Assembly: GCF_001431405.1 (NCBI RefSeq)
Contig: NZ_LDJL01000017.1
Location: 107,998-171,997 of the forward strand
Reading direction: 5' to 3'
Origin: Pseudoxanthomonas dokdonensis
GTDB taxonomy: Bacteria; Pseudomonadota; Gammaproteobacteria; Xanthomonadales; Xanthomonadaceae
DNA: 64,000 bases
The notes under the pieces were generated by a model. It saw only the letters and a program-made list of their open reading frames with translations. It made no database searches and was not told the origin of the DNA. The translations under genes were made by a program, and so were the position numbers. Shown one piece after another: positions 46,627 through 55,517 of this stretch (its first letter is position 1; each line of letters begins with the position of its first letter).

Positions 46627-46630
46627 CGGC

Positions 46631-46659
46631 TTGCGTGACCCATGCCCCGCTGCTATAAA
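46631..46659 (+). promoter_or_regulatory. Sigma-70 promoter of hup
   Basis: TTGCGT (4 of 6), 17 bases, TATAAA (5 of 6). Transcription would start about 46666, giving a 5-prime leader of roughly 120 bases before the hup ATG. Confidence 0.75.
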
Positions 46660-46786
46660 GACTCACCCGTGCACGTGCCGATGATCCATCACACGCATGC
46701 GTGGACACCGACCGAAGGGTCCATCGCCTGGCTGCGATGGATTCCGGTTACTTATTCCGCGGTCCAGCCGCAAAGGGAGTTTATTA

Positions 46787-47059
46787 ATGAACAAAACCGA
46801 ATTGATCGATGCCGTCGCCGACCTTGCCGATCTGTCCAAGGCCGATTCCGGTCGTGCCGTCGATGCCGTCGTCGCTGCTGTCACCAAGGCCCTGAAGAAG
46901 GGTGACACCGTCACCTTGGTCGGCTTTGGTACCTTCCAGGTGCGTGAGCGCGCCGCCCGCACTGGCCGCAACCCCAAGACCGGCGACGCCATCGCCATCG
47001 CCGCATCCAAGAATCCTTCCTTCAAGGCTGGTAAAGCCCTTAAGGATGCCGTAAACTAA
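46787..47059 (+). CDS. hupB: DNA-binding protein HU-beta
   Basis: Small histone-like nucleoid protein, 90 residues. The sequence [60 protein letters not shown] is standard HU with the DNA-intercalating proline in the RNPKTGD arm. The ATG follows AAAGGGAG by 7 bases; the frame stays open 30 codons upstream but lacks HU character. It has its own strong promoter and probably reads into tRNA-Val and tRNA-Asp, which follow without a visible terminator until 47259. Confidence 0.98.
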   Translation: MNKTELIDAVADLADLSKADSGRAVDAVVAAVTKALKKGDTVTLVGFGTFQVRERAARTGRNPKTGDAIAIAASKNPSFKAGKALKDAVN

Positions 47060-47070
47060 TCTGCTCGCTA

Positions 47071-47145
47071 GGGTGCTTAGCTCAGCGGTAGAGCGTCTCC
47101 CTTACACGGAGAGGGTCGGGGGTTCGAAACCCTCAGCACCCACCA
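47071..47145 (+). tRNA. tRNA-Val (UAC)
   Basis: 75 bases with encoded A-CCA. Anticodon loop CTTACAC gives UAC. Eleven bases after the hup stop, so probably processed from the hup transcript. Confidence 0.96.
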
Positions 47146-47172
47146 GCACCAGATGGTTCAAGACGTTTCTGC

Positions 47173-47249
47173 GGAGTGGTAGTTCAGTTGGTTAGAATGC
47201 TGGCCTGTCACGCCGGAGGTCGCGGGTTCGAGTCCCGTCCACTCCGCCA
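47173..47249 (+). tRNA. tRNA-Asp (GUC), copy 1
   Basis: 77 bases with encoded CCA. Anticodon loop CTGTCAC gives GUC. Followed by a strong terminator. Confidence 0.97.
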
Positions 47250-47258
47250 TTAACATCG

Positions 47259-47287
47259 AAAATCCCCGGGAAACCGGGGATTTTTTT
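47259..47287 (+). terminator. Terminator after hup-tRNA-Val-tRNA-Asp
   Basis: AAATCCCCGG / CCGGGGATTTTTTT hairpin with GAAA-like loop and seven T residues. Confidence 0.92.
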
Positions 47288-47378
47288 GTCCCGGGGCCGA
47301 CCTTGCGATAGTCGCCTGGAGCGCAAATAAATTTTAAAAAAGTCGCAGTCACCCCTAGCCGAAGCGGAATGCAGTCGC

Positions 47379-47384
47379 TATACT
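47379..47384 (+). promoter_or_regulatory. Possible -10 of the second tRNA-Asp
   Basis: TATACT lies 14 bases before the gene; no convincing -35, but an AT-rich UP-like stretch (AAATAAATTTTAAAAAAG) sits 35-50 bases upstream. Confidence 0.45.
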
Positions 47385-47397
47385 TTCGCTCCTTCGC

Positions 47398-47474
47398 GGA
47401 GTGGTAGTTCAGTTGGTTAGAATGCTGGCCTGTCACGCCGGAGGTCGCGGGTTCGAGTCCCGTCCACTCCGCCA
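47398..47474 (+). tRNA. tRNA-Asp (GUC), copy 2
   Basis: Identical to copy 1 over the whole gene. Separate unit with its own candidate promoter and terminator. Confidence 0.97.
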
Positions 47475-47489
47475 TTACATGCAACAAGC

Positions 47490-47516
47490 AAAAGCCCGCC
47501 TTCCGGCGGGTTTTTT
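47490..47516 (+). terminator. Terminator after tRNA-Asp copy 2
   Basis: CCCGCC, TTCC loop, GGCGGG then six T residues. Confidence 0.9.
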
Positions 47517-47623
47517 GTTTCTGGCGCCGCCACGGAGACTACCGCCGCCCCCCGTAGTGAGCCGCCACAGCGCCGCGAAGCGCGGTAAACTTGGCGGCTA
47601 GACGAAATCAGGCAAGTGCGCCC

Positions 47624-49609
47624 ATGCTGCAAAAACTCCGCGACAAGACGACCGGCTGGATAGCTACGCTCATCCTCGGCCTGCTGATCATCCCGTTCGC
47701 CTTCGTAGGCGTGAACGAATACATGACCGGCGGCAACGCCGACGAGGTCGCTACCATCAAGGCACCGCCTTCCTGGTGGAAGTCCGCGCCGGCATGGTGG
47801 CCAGTGTCGCTGGCATGGCAGCATGAAGAAGTCACCATCGACGAATTCCGTACCCGCCTGGAACAGGTGCGCCAGCAGCAGCGGCAGGCGCAGGGCGACG
47901 ATTTCGATGTGCGTGCATTTGAAAGCAAGGAAAACAAGCTCGCCATCCTGCAGCAACTGATCGACCAGAAAGTACTGGCGCTGGTGGCGACCCAGGAAGG
48001 CGTGGTGGTCGGTGACGCGGCGGTGCGCGACAGTATCGCCAGCGTTCCGGCGTTCCAGGTCGACGGCAAGTTCAACAACGAGCGCTACCAGATGCTGCTG
48101 GCATCGCAGGTACCGGCGATCCAGCCGTTGGCATTCCAGGAGCAGGAGCGCGAGCGCCTGAAAATCTCGACGATTCCCGAAGGCATCGCCAGCTCGGATT
48201 TTGTTACCCAGGGTGAGATGGACCGGCTGCTGAAACTGATGCTGCAGACCCGCGATGTGACCCTGGCGGTGTTGCCGCCGGCGACCGCCGCCGATGCGCC
48301 GGTCAGTGACAAGGACATCACTGCCTGGTACGAAAGCCATGCCAGCGAATACGTGCGCCCAGAAACCGTGCAACTGGAGTATCTGGACATCAACACCGGT
48401 GCAGGCGCCGGGCAGGCGGTTGTCGCCGACGAAGCCACGTTGCGCAAGCGCTATGAAACCGAGAAGGCTCGCTTTGCCAGCCCCGAGCAACGCGTGGTGT
48501 CGCACATCCTGATTGCCGCGCCGGCCGATGCCGATGCCGCAACCCTGAAAAAGGCCGAGGACAAGGCCAGGTCGCTGGCCGACCAGGCCAGGCAGTCGGG
48601 TGCCGATTTCGCGGCGCTGGCCAAGGCCAATTCGGAAGATCCAGGTTCCAAGGACAATGGTGGCGAGCTGCCGCCTTTCGCCAAGGACGGATCGATGGTC
48701 AAGCCGTTCGAGGATGCAGCATTCGCCATGCAGAACGTCGGTGACATCAGCGGACCGGTCAAGTCCGACTTTGGTTACCACGTGCTCAAGCTGGATGCGA
48801 TCCATGCCAGCGCCGGCAAGTCGTTCGAGGAAGTGCGTGACGAACTGGCGCGCGAGCAGGCCGAAGCCGATGCCGAACATGCCCACAACGATCTCGCCGG
48901 TCGCGTAGTCAATGAAGTATTGAAGAACCCGACCTCGCTGGCATCGGCGGCCAAGGCCACCGGCCTGCAGGTACAACGCACCGAGCCGTTCTCGCGCAAC
49001 GCACCGAGCGGCATCGCTGCCACGCCGGCGGTACTGCGCGCGGCGTTCTCGGATGCGCTGGTCCAGGACGGCACGGTCAGTGACCCGATTGAAATCAGTC
49101 CGAACCACAGCGTGGTGATCCGCGTGGTCAAGCACACTCCGGAACAGGCATTGCCGCTGGCCCAGGTGCGCGATGCGGTCAGCGCCGCGGTTCGTGCCGA
49201 TCGCCAGGACAAGGCTGCGGAAAAAGCCGCCGACGCGCTGATGGCTCGGGTACAGAAGGGTGAGTCGCTGAAGACGCTGGCTGAAGCACAGCAGCTGCAG
49301 CTCAGCGAAATGCCCACCGTGCAGCGCGGCATGCCGATGCCGACCGCCGAGGCCAATGCGGCAATCTTCGCGGTGCAGCGTCCGGCCGAGGGCAAGGTAA
49401 GCACGGGCAAGATCAAGTTGGGACCGGCGACGTATGCGGTATTCGCGGTCAACAAGGTCAGTGACGGCGACCTGGCCCAGTTCCCTGAAGCGCAGCGCCA
49501 GGGCATGCAGCAACAGCTGGCGCAGCTGAAGGGCAACACCGCCACCCAGGCGTTCGTCGACAGCACACGCAAGCAGTACAAGGTAACCGTGATGGAAGAC
49601 CGCCTGTAA
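47624..49609 (+). CDS. ppiD: Periplasmic folding chaperone/peptidyl-prolyl isomerase PpiD
   Basis: Membrane-anchored periplasmic chaperone near the Sec translocon, 661 residues. A short cytoplasmic start MLQKLRDKTTGW leads into one membrane segment (IATLILGLLIIPFAFVGV). A SurA-N-like domain follows, then the parvulin domain SHILIAAP ... FAALAKANSEDPGSKDNGGE ... FGYHVLKL (about 285-385), then a second degenerate isomerase-like region. About 25 residues after the anchor an unusual tryptophan-rich stretch occurs (PPSWWKSAPAWWPVSLAWQ). Closes the tig-clp-lon-hup block. Confidence 0.95.
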   Translation: MLQKLRDKTTGWIATLILGLLIIPFAFVGVNEYMTGGNADEVATIKAPPSWWKSAPAWWPVSLAWQHEEVTIDEFRTRLEQVRQQQRQAQGDDFDVRAFESKENKLAILQQLIDQKVLALVATQEGVVVGDAAVRDSIASVPAFQVDGKFNNERYQMLLASQVPAIQPLAFQEQERERLKISTIPEGIASSDFVTQGEMDRLLKLMLQTRDVTLAVLPPATAADAPVSDKDITAWYESHASEYVRPETVQLEYLDINTGAGAGQAVVADEATLRKRYETEKARFASPEQRVVSHILIAAPADADAATLKKAEDKARSLADQARQSGADFAALAKANSEDPGSKDNGGELPPFAKDGSMVKPFEDAAFAMQNVGDISGPVKSDFGYHVLKLDAIHASAGKSFEEVRDELAREQAEADAEHAHNDLAGRVVNEVLKNPTSLASAAKATGLQVQRTEPFSRNAPSGIAATPAVLRAAFSDALVQDGTVSDPIEISPNHSVVIRVVKHTPEQALPLAQVRDAVSAAVRADRQDKAAEKAADALMARVQKGESLKTLAEAQQLQLSEMPTVQRGMPMPTAEANAAIFAVQRPAEGKVSTGKIKLGPATYAVFAVNKVSDGDLAQFPEAQRQGMQQQLAQLKGNTATQAFVDSTRKQYKVTVMEDRL

Positions 49610-49631
49610 TACGGTGCCCATCGCTCCATCG

Positions 49632-49659
49632 AAAAAGCCCGGCAACGCCGGGCTTTTTT
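49632..49659 (+). terminator. Terminator after ppiD
   Basis: AAAAAGCCCGGC / GCCGGGCTTTTTT with a short AAC loop; bidirectional in form. Confidence 0.92.
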
Positions 49660-50109
49660 GTAGCGGACAAATTGTCGATACTCGATCGATACACGCCCGT
49701 GCTATTCCGTGTGGCGTATTGCCATGCACGGGCTGGCCGGAGGGCATCACACTGGAATTACCGATGATGACGACCAGTCACGGCAAGCCCGGATCGAACA
49801 GATAACCCGAAACCAGTATTACCGCCGCTGGCCCAGGCTAGCGAGCAGCGATGCCCCTAGGGAAGATCTGAACAAATCAACTGTCTTTCGTCATTCCGGT
49901 GAATGTCAGGTTATCCATCCTCTACCAATCGATGAGTACCCATGCTGGATCCCGGCTTTCGCCGGGATGACGACATTGTTCAGACGTTCACCAGCGTGTC
50001 TAACTGTTCGCCACGCGGCAACTTTCGCTGCAGCACGGTAGCCAGCAACAGGACCGCTGCCAACAGCGCAGGCGCAGCGACCCAGCCAGTCACTCATGCC
50101 TCTGGGAGA
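49660..50109. other. 450-bp gap between ppiD and fabI (convergent)
   Basis: No gene is supported here; short open frames lack ribosome-binding sites and family features. The gap holds one REP copy (listed separately) and a degenerate fragment CGTCATTCCGGTGAATG near 49889. The rest shows no repeat, RNA gene or promoter that I can support. Confidence 0.6.
49944..49972 (-). repeat. REP-like hairpin, inverted orientation
   Basis: GCTGGATCCCGGCTTTCGCC followed by GGGATGACG: the complete core of the element seen between creC and creD. Located between two convergent genes, the usual REP position. Confidence 0.8.
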
Positions 50110-50904
50110 TTATTCTTCACCCAGGCCGGTCATGCCGACGATGTTGTAGCCGGCGTCCACATACGTCACTTCACCGGTGACGCCAGCAGCCAGATCCGAA
50201 CACAGGAAGGCGCCGACGTTGCCGACGTCCTCGATGGTGACCGTGCGGCGCAGTGGGGCATTGGCTTCGACATGGCCGAGGATCTTGCGGAAGCCGGCAA
50301 TGCCGGAGGCGGCCAGGGTCTTGATCGGGCCGGCGGAAATGGCGTTGACGCGGATGCCTTCGGCGCCCAGGTTGAGGGCCAGATAGCGCACGGTGGCTTC
50401 GAGGCTGGCCTTGGCCACACCCATGACGTTGTAATTCTGCAACGCGCGTTCGGCGCCGAGGTAGCTCAACGTCAGCACTGCGCCCTTGCGACCCTGCATG
50501 GCCGGTCGTGCGGCCTTGGCCAGCGCGGCCAGCGAGTAAGCAGAGATGTCGTGCGACAGCGCGAAGTTTTCCCGGGTCAGGCCATCGAGGAACTGGCCGG
50601 CGATGGCTTCACGCGGGGCGAAGGCAATGGCGTGGACCAGGATGTCGAAGCCATCATTCCAGCGCTGGCCCAACTGTTCGAAACAGGCGGCAATCTGCGC
50701 GTCGTCGCTGACGTCCAGCGGCAAGACAATATCGCTGCCGTATTCGGCGGCGGCTTTCTCGACGCGACTCTTGAGTTTGTCGTTCTGGTAGGTGAAAGCC
50801 AGTTCCGCGCCTTCGCGGTGCATGGCCTCGGCGATGCCCGAAGCAATGGAACGTTCGCTGGCGATACCGGTGATGAGCGCGCGCTTGCCTTGCAGAAAAC
50901 CCAT
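50110..50904 (-). CDS. fabI: Enoyl-[acyl-carrier-protein] reductase, FabI type
   Basis: NADH-dependent last step of each fatty-acid elongation cycle; target of triclosan. It has 264 residues. Cofactor loop [16 protein letters not shown], then Tyr148, Tyr158 and Lys165 in [19 protein letters not shown] (Tyr-x6-Lys, E. coli spacing). The substrate loop [11 protein letters not shown] is normal. Single gene on the minus strand, 85 bp after the end of mltD on the same strand. No second enoyl reductase is present in the window. Confidence 0.97.
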   Translation of the reverse strand: MGFLQGKRALITGIASERSIASGIAEAMHREGAELAFTYQNDKLKSRVEKAAAEYGSDIVLPLDVSDDAQIAACFEQLGQRWNDGFDILVHAIAFAPREAIAGQFLDGLTRENFALSHDISAYSLAALAKAARPAMQGRKGAVLTLSYLGAERALQNYNVMGVAKASLEATVRYLALNLGAEGIRVNAISAGPIKTLAASGIAGFRKILGHVEANAPLRRTVTIEDVGNVGAFLCSDLAAGVTGEVTYVDAGYNIVGMTGLGEE

Positions 50905-50989
50905 GTTGTTTCTCGCTGGTTGAGCAATCCGGCTATTTTGCCATGGCGCGGCCCATCGCGTGATCCCGTCACGGGTGCCGTGCCACGCC

Positions 50990-52201
50990 TCAGTTCAAGT
51001 CATCCAGCGCCAATACCATTCCGGGGCGCAACACGCTGCTGGCCGACAAGCCGTTGCGGGTCAGCAGCTGGCTGGGCTTCATGCCGTAGCGGCGGGCGAT
51101 CAGCCAGACCGATTCGCCGGGACTCACTGTGTGTGAGCGGCGGTTGCTGGTGGTGGAAGCGCCAGCCGATGAAGCGGCAACGGTGGTGGCCGCAGCGACC
51201 GCGGCCGACGCATTGTCGGCCGCTGCCGGGGTGACGGCGGCGCCAGCCATGGCCGTTGCCAGCGCAGGGCTGCCAGCAACCGGAGAATTGGCCGGTCCCG
51301 CTTCGGCCAGTACCCGGATCGGCTTGCCAGCCGGAATCCGCTCCTTCAGCGCCGGATTGATCCGGGACAGGAAACCGGCGTCCTGCTGTTGTGCGGCGGC
51401 CCACGCCTGCAAGCTGGAGACATTGGCTGGCAGCGGCTGGGCGACCAGCTGCGGCACCGTGCGATTGAGTTGTTGCGACCACTCTTCGCGTTCGCCAGCC
51501 TGTTGCAGCAGGCAGCTCAGGGCCTGCAGTTTCTGTACGTAGGCGTAGGTAATCTTTGACAGGCCCGGCAATTCGGCGGGTCTGGCGTTCTGCGCGTTCA
51601 TCCCGGCCCGGCGCATCGACTGCAGGACCCGGTACTCACCGGCGTTGTAAGCCATTACCGCCAGCCGCCAGTCGCCGCCAAACATGCCATGCAGGGTCTT
51701 CAGGTAGCGCACCGCCGCCTGGGTCGAATCCACCGGCGACAGCCGGCCGTCGTACTGCTTGCCGACAGGCACGCCATGGTTGCGGGCGGTCAGGGAGATG
51801 AACTGCCACAAGCCCGCCGGTCCGGCGGAACTGCGGGCGGCCGGCTTGTAGCCGCTTTCGACGAAAGGAATCAGCGCGTATTCGGTCGGCAGGTTGGCGT
51901 CGCGCACCGCATCGACCACGTAGCCGAACAACGGCAGCAGATCGTCATCCTCCCGCGCCAGCCGGGCCGGCGCCTGGCGGAAGTGCTTGCGCCAGACACC
52001 ACCCTTGACCGGTGGCGCGCAGACCGGTTCGGCCAGGCCTTCTTCGAAATGCTGGTAGATATCCAGACCGGTCAGCGCGGCCGGCGCGGCGACGTCGGTG
52101 GTTGTCGGCTCGATGCCTGGTTGTGTCGTGGCGGGGGCCGCCAGCAGGCTGGTGGGGCAGGCAAAGGCCAGCCCGAGCGCCACAAGCGCACGCCGGATCA
52201 C
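50990..52201 (-). CDS. mltD: Membrane-bound lytic murein transglycosylase D-like
   Basis: Cleaves glycan strands of peptidoglycan in the periplasm; 403 residues. Signal peptide [21 protein letters not shown]; a lipobox is not clear, so lipid anchoring is unproven. The SLT domain has catalytic Glu115 in [20 protein letters not shown] and [12 protein letters not shown] long Ala/Thr-rich linker leads to one C-terminal LysM ([20 protein letters not shown]); E. coli MltD has two. GTG start overlaps the gloB stop by four bases (GTGA), so it is coupled to gloB. Confidence 0.92.
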   Translation of the reverse strand: MIRRALVALGLAFACPTSLLAAPATTQPGIEPTTTDVAAPAALTGLDIYQHFEEGLAEPVCAPPVKGGVWRKHFRQAPARLAREDDDLLPLFGYVVDAVRDANLPTEYALIPFVESGYKPAARSSAGPAGLWQFISLTARNHGVPVGKQYDGRLSPVDSTQAAVRYLKTLHGMFGGDWRLAVMAYNAGEYRVLQSMRRAGMNAQNARPAELPGLSKITYAYVQKLQALSCLLQQAGEREEWSQQLNRTVPQLVAQPLPANVSSLQAWAAAQQQDAGFLSRINPALKERIPAGKPIRVLAEAGPANSPVAGSPALATAMAGAAVTPAAADNASAAVAAATTVAASSAGASTTSNRRSHTVSPGESVWLIARRYGMKPSQLLTRNGLSASSVLRPGMVLALDDLN

Positions 52202-52977
52202 GCGCGGAAACCGTCTTTCCAGCGCCGCAATTCGGCGAATGCCTGGACCCGGTCGCCCGGCTCGGCGCCCAGTCGCTGCTGCAGCGAGGCGCGGATGGCG
52301 GGGTCGTCGATGCGCAGGAACGGGTTGGTCTGGCGTTCCAGTGACAGCGGGGTCGGCAGGGTCGGTTGGCCATTGCGGCGCATGATCTTTGCTTCCTCGG
52401 TTCGTTCCCGCAATGCCTGGTTGCCGGCATCCACGGTCAGGGCGAAGGCCGCATTGGCCAGCGTGTACTCATGGCCGCAACATACCCGAAGATCGGCGGG
52501 CAGGGCGGCCAGGCGGTCAAGTGATTGCAACATCTGCGAGGCGGTACCTTCGAACATCCGCCCACACCCCAGGCTGAACAAGGTATCGCCGGTGAACAGG
52601 TGGCGTACCGGTGCCGGGTCCTGCTGGACCATGGCGATGTGGCTGCGGGTATGCCCCGGCACCTCCAGAACCTTGAACTGCCAGCCTTTCAGCTGGATCA
52701 GGTCGGCTTCGCCCACCCACTGGCAGGGCCCGCTGATCCGTTCGTCGGAAGGGGCGTAAACCGGCAGCCCGGGCCAGCGCTCACGCAGCGCCGGCAGGCC
52801 GCCGGCATGGTCAGGGTGGTGATGGGTGATGAATACCGCCAGCGGGCGCAGGCCATCGCCGGCCGCTGCCAGTACCGGCGCGGCATCGCCGGGATCGACG
52901 ATGATCGCATCGCCTTCTTCGTCGGCCAGGGCCCAGATGTAGTTGTCTTCGAAGGCCGGAATGGCGTGCAGGGGCAT
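52198..52977 (-). CDS. gloB: Hydroxyacylglutathione hydrolase (glyoxalase II)
   Basis: Metallo-beta-lactamase fold enzyme hydrolysing S-lactoylglutathione to lactate and glutathione in methylglyoxal detoxification. It has 259 residues. Metal motif THHHPDH at 51-57, GHTRSHI, FTGDTLFSLGCGRMFEG, and CCGHEYTLANAAFA (glutathione-binding). The start MPLHAIPAFEDNYIW is the conserved one; 19 extra upstream codons were left out. It stands divergent to the methyltransferase with 55 bp between starts, as in E. coli gloB/yafS. Confidence 0.97.
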   Translation of the reverse strand: MPLHAIPAFEDNYIWALADEEGDAIIVDPGDAAPVLAAAGDGLRPLAVFITHHHPDHAGGLPALRERWPGLPVYAPSDERISGPCQWVGEADLIQLKGWQFKVLEVPGHTRSHIAMVQQDPAPVRHLFTGDTLFSLGCGRMFEGTASQMLQSLDRLAALPADLRVCCGHEYTLANAAFALTVDAGNQALRERTEEAKIMRRNGQPTLPTPLSLERQTNPFLRIDDPAIRASLQQRLGAEPGDRVQAFAELRRWKDGFRA

Positions 52978-53032
52978 GGCATCACTCACAGGAGGCGGAC
53001 GCGCGGGAGGGCCGTCCACTACAATCCCGACC

Positions 53033-53758
53033 ATGCCTCCCCCAGTGCCACACCGTCAACCCGATGCCCTGGGATGGTTCGCCACGCCTGCCGGCAGCCT
53101 GCTGGCCGAGGCAGAGGCGACGATGGTCGCGAAGCTGCTGCCGGCCTGGTCCAGCCAGCCATGGCTGTGGCTGGCACCCGGACCGACGCAGGTCCGCCAG
53201 CCCGCGGCCGTCGAGCATCCGCGCGCCTTGCTGCTGCAGGCCGACGGCAGCGGCTTTTCCGGCAGCGTGCGATGCGGGCTGCCGCTGCCACTGCCGACCG
53301 AGTCACTGCGCCATATCGTCGTCCAGCATCTGCATGAGACCGGCTCGCCGACCTTGCTCGAGGAATGCGCGCGGGTGCTGGAACCGGGAGGACGACTGTG
53401 GCTGTTCAGCCTCAATCCCTGCAGCCCCTATCGCTGGCGCTGGCGGCACAGTGATCTGCGCAGCCACGGGTTGGCCCATTGGCAGCGCCAGTTGCATTCG
53501 GTCGGCCTGCAGCCGGTGGTTGGTGCCACGCGGTATCTGGGCCCGCTTTGGAGCACCAGCGGGCACTCATCGGCCGGGCTGTTGCGATTGCGTGCGGCAT
53601 GCCTGCTGGAGGTGGAAAAGCGGGTAGCGGGATTGATTCCGCCGGCGGCCGTGCCTGCTTGGCGCAGCAACGCCGCCCAGGCCGGGACCGGTCTGGCCAG
53701 TTGGCCGCACATGCGCCAGAAGAAAAGCATCCCCACTCGGAGAAGTTCCTGTCCATGA
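53033..53758 (+). CDS. Class I SAM-dependent methyltransferase-like protein (YafS position)
   Basis: 241-residue protein at the place of E. coli yafS, between gloB and rnhA. The methyltransferase C-half is recognisable: [20 protein letters not shown] (post-II) and [20 protein letters not shown] (post-III with helix). The expected glycine-rich SAM loop is not: the corresponding segment reads [11 protein letters not shown]. It may be a divergent or inactive family member. The stop overlaps the rnhA start, so the two are co-translated. Substrate unknown. Confidence 0.8.
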   Translation: MPPPVPHRQPDALGWFATPAGSLLAEAEATMVAKLLPAWSSQPWLWLAPGPTQVRQPAAVEHPRALLLQADGSGFSGSVRCGLPLPLPTESLRHIVVQHLHETGSPTLLEECARVLEPGGRLWLFSLNPCSPYRWRWRHSDLRSHGLAHWQRQLHSVGLQPVVGATRYLGPLWSTSGHSSAGLLRLRAACLLEVEKRVAGLIPPAAVPAWRSNAAQAGTGLASWPHMRQKKSIPTRRSSCP

Positions 53759-54207
53759 AGCAAGTAAGCATCCATACCGACGGCTCGTGCCTGGGCAATC
53801 CCGGGCCAGGCGGCTGGGCGGCGTTGTTGCGTTACCAGCAACGCGAGCGTGCCATCTCCGGTGGTGAAAGCCAGACCACCAACAACCGGATGGAGCTGAT
53901 GGCGGCGATCATGGCATTGGAGACCCTGACCGAGCCGTGCGACATCACCCTGCACATCGATTCGCAGTACGTCCGCCAGGGCATCACCGAGTGGATGCCG
54001 AGCTGGGTACGGCGTGGCTGGAAAACCGCCGGTGGCGGGCAGGTCAAGAATCGCGACCTGTGGGAGCGCCTGCATGCGGCCTGCCAGCGCCATCAGATTG
54101 ATTGGCGCTGGGTGAAGGGCCATTCGGGCGATCCCGACAATGAACGCGTCGACACGCTGGCGCGCACCGCCGCTCTCGGTTTCCGAGACGCGGCCGTCGT
54201 ACGCTGA
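53755..54207 (+). CDS. rnhA: Ribonuclease HI
   Basis: Cleaves RNA in RNA-DNA hybrids (R-loops, Okazaki primers). It has 150 residues. Active-site carboxylates Asp9 ([11 protein letters not shown]), Glu47 (NNRMELMA), Asp69 (HIDSQYV) and Asp133 (ERVDTLA), plus His123 in KGHSGDP. The handle region [16 protein letters not shown] is intact. The ATG overlaps the methyltransferase stop; the ORF continues upstream only as a shadow. Confidence 0.97.
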   Translation: MKQVSIHTDGSCLGNPGPGGWAALLRYQQRERAISGGESQTTNNRMELMAAIMALETLTEPCDITLHIDSQYVRQGITEWMPSWVRRGWKTAGGGQVKNRDLWERLHAACQRHQIDWRWVKGHSGDPDNERVDTLARTAALGFRDAAVVR

Positions 54208-54211
54208 CGCC

Positions 54212-54751
54212 ATGCCCGAAGTTTCCCTCCCGCCGACGCCGCGGTTGAAATTCCAGCGATTGCGTGCCGAGTCGACCGCCGACCAGGTGTTCATGCTGCG
54301 TCTGCTCAACGAACCGGCGTTCCTGAGCCACATCGGCGATCGAGGCGTTCGTACCCTGGATCTGGCCCGCGATTACATGCATGCGCAGGTGGTACCCGAC
54401 TACCGCCACCCCGGTCAGGGCTTCCATCGGCTGGCATTGGCCGAGGGCAACCAGCCGGTTGGCATCTGCGGCATCATCCAGCGCGGCTGGTTGCCACACC
54501 CGGACCTGGGCTATGCGTTGCTGCCCGAGTTCAGCCGGCACGGCTATGCGCGTGAAGCCGCGCGTGCGGTCCTGGAATACAGCCGGGCCGCGCTGGGACT
54601 GGGCAGGGTGCTGGCCATCACCCATACCGACAACCAGCCCTCGATCCGATTGCTGGAAGCCCTGGGCTTCCATTTTGAAGGCACCACCCAGGCCCCCAAC
54701 AACGATCGCGAACTGAACCTGTTCGCGTCAGACCCCACTGCTGCGAGGTAA
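54212..54751 (+). CDS. GNAT family N-acetyltransferase (RimJ/RimL-like)
   Basis: 179-residue acetyltransferase. Typical RimJ/L-type order: LRLLNEPAFLSHIGDRGVRT, then NQPVGICGIIQRGWLPHPDL, GYALLPEFSRHGYAREAARA (acetyl-CoA loop) and ITHTDNQPSIRLLEALGFHF. The target may be a ribosomal protein or a small amine; sequence does not decide. It is inserted between rnhA and dnaQ, which are adjacent (divergent) in E. coli, with spacers of 4 and 3 bp, so all three are probably one transcript. Confidence 0.88.
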   Translation: MPEVSLPPTPRLKFQRLRAESTADQVFMLRLLNEPAFLSHIGDRGVRTLDLARDYMHAQVVPDYRHPGQGFHRLALAEGNQPVGICGIIQRGWLPHPDLGYALLPEFSRHGYAREAARAVLEYSRAALGLGRVLAITHTDNQPSIRLLEALGFHFEGTTQAPNNDRELNLFASDPTAAR

Positions 54752-54754
54752 TCC

Positions 54755-55486
54755 ATGCGTCAAATCATTCTCGACACCGAAACCACCGGCCTGGAGTGGA
54801 AGAAGGGCAACCGCGTGGTTGAAATCGGCTGCGTCGAACTGATCGAGCGCCGGCCCAGTGGCCGCACCTACCACCAGTACATCAACCCGCAGCGCGAGTT
54901 CGAGCAGGGCGCAGCCGAAGTGACCGGCCTGAGCCTGGATTTCCTCAGCGACAAGCCGTTGTTCGCCGACATCGCCGATGAATTCCTGGCGTTCGTCGAT
55001 GGTGCTGAAATCATCATCCACAATGCCGCGTTCGACGTCGGCTTCCTCGACTACGAGTTGTCGCTGCTGGGCGAGCATTACGGGCGGCTGCGCGACCGTG
55101 CCAGCGTCGAGGACTCGTTGCTGATGGCGCGCCAGCGCTTTCCCGGCCAGCGCAACTCGCTGGACGCGCTGTGCAAACGACTGGGCGTGGACAATACCCA
55201 TCGCCAGCTGCACGGCGCGCTGCTGGATGCGCAGCTGCTGTGCGAGGTCTATCTGCACCTGACCTCGGGACAGAGCGAAATCGGCTTCGACGGCCTGGAG
55301 GAAAAGCCGGCCACGGTCGTGGTGGCGGTCAGTTTCGCCGATCTGCCGGCCTCGGCGCGGCCGCGGGTGCAGCCGACCGGGGCCGAACTCAACGCCCACG
55401 CGGCGCGGCTGGAGGTGCTGCGCAAGAAGGCCGGCGGCCGCTGCATCTGGGATGGGGTGGAAATCGAGGCCGCGGTCGAGGCCTGA
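54755..55486 (+). CDS. dnaQ: DNA polymerase III epsilon subunit (3-5 exonuclease)
   Basis: Proofreading subunit of the replicative polymerase, 243 residues. DEDDh exonuclease: Asp7 and Glu9 in ILDTETTGLEW, Exo II HNAAFDVGFLDYE, Exo III histidine and aspartate in HRQLHGALLDAQLL. The C-terminal ~65 residues after GQSEIGFDG are the polymerase-binding segment. A beta-clamp motif is near GQSEIGF (family knowledge). Start ATG lies 3 bp after the GNAT stop. Confidence 0.95.
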   Translation: MRQIILDTETTGLEWKKGNRVVEIGCVELIERRPSGRTYHQYINPQREFEQGAAEVTGLSLDFLSDKPLFADIADEFLAFVDGAEIIIHNAAFDVGFLDYELSLLGEHYGRLRDRASVEDSLLMARQRFPGQRNSLDALCKRLGVDNTHRQLHGALLDAQLLCEVYLHLTSGQSEIGFDGLEEKPATVVVAVSFADLPASARPRVQPTGAELNAHAARLEVLRKKAGGRCIWDGVEIEAAVEA

Positions 55487-55517
55487 GGCGCGTTGACCTG
55501 CGGGTGGCCGCGGTTGC

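Noticed and set aside
47417..49750. 777-codon minus-strand open frame opposite ppiD
   Set aside because: It runs through a tRNA gene and a terminator and is antisense to a clear PpiD; no start signal or domain.
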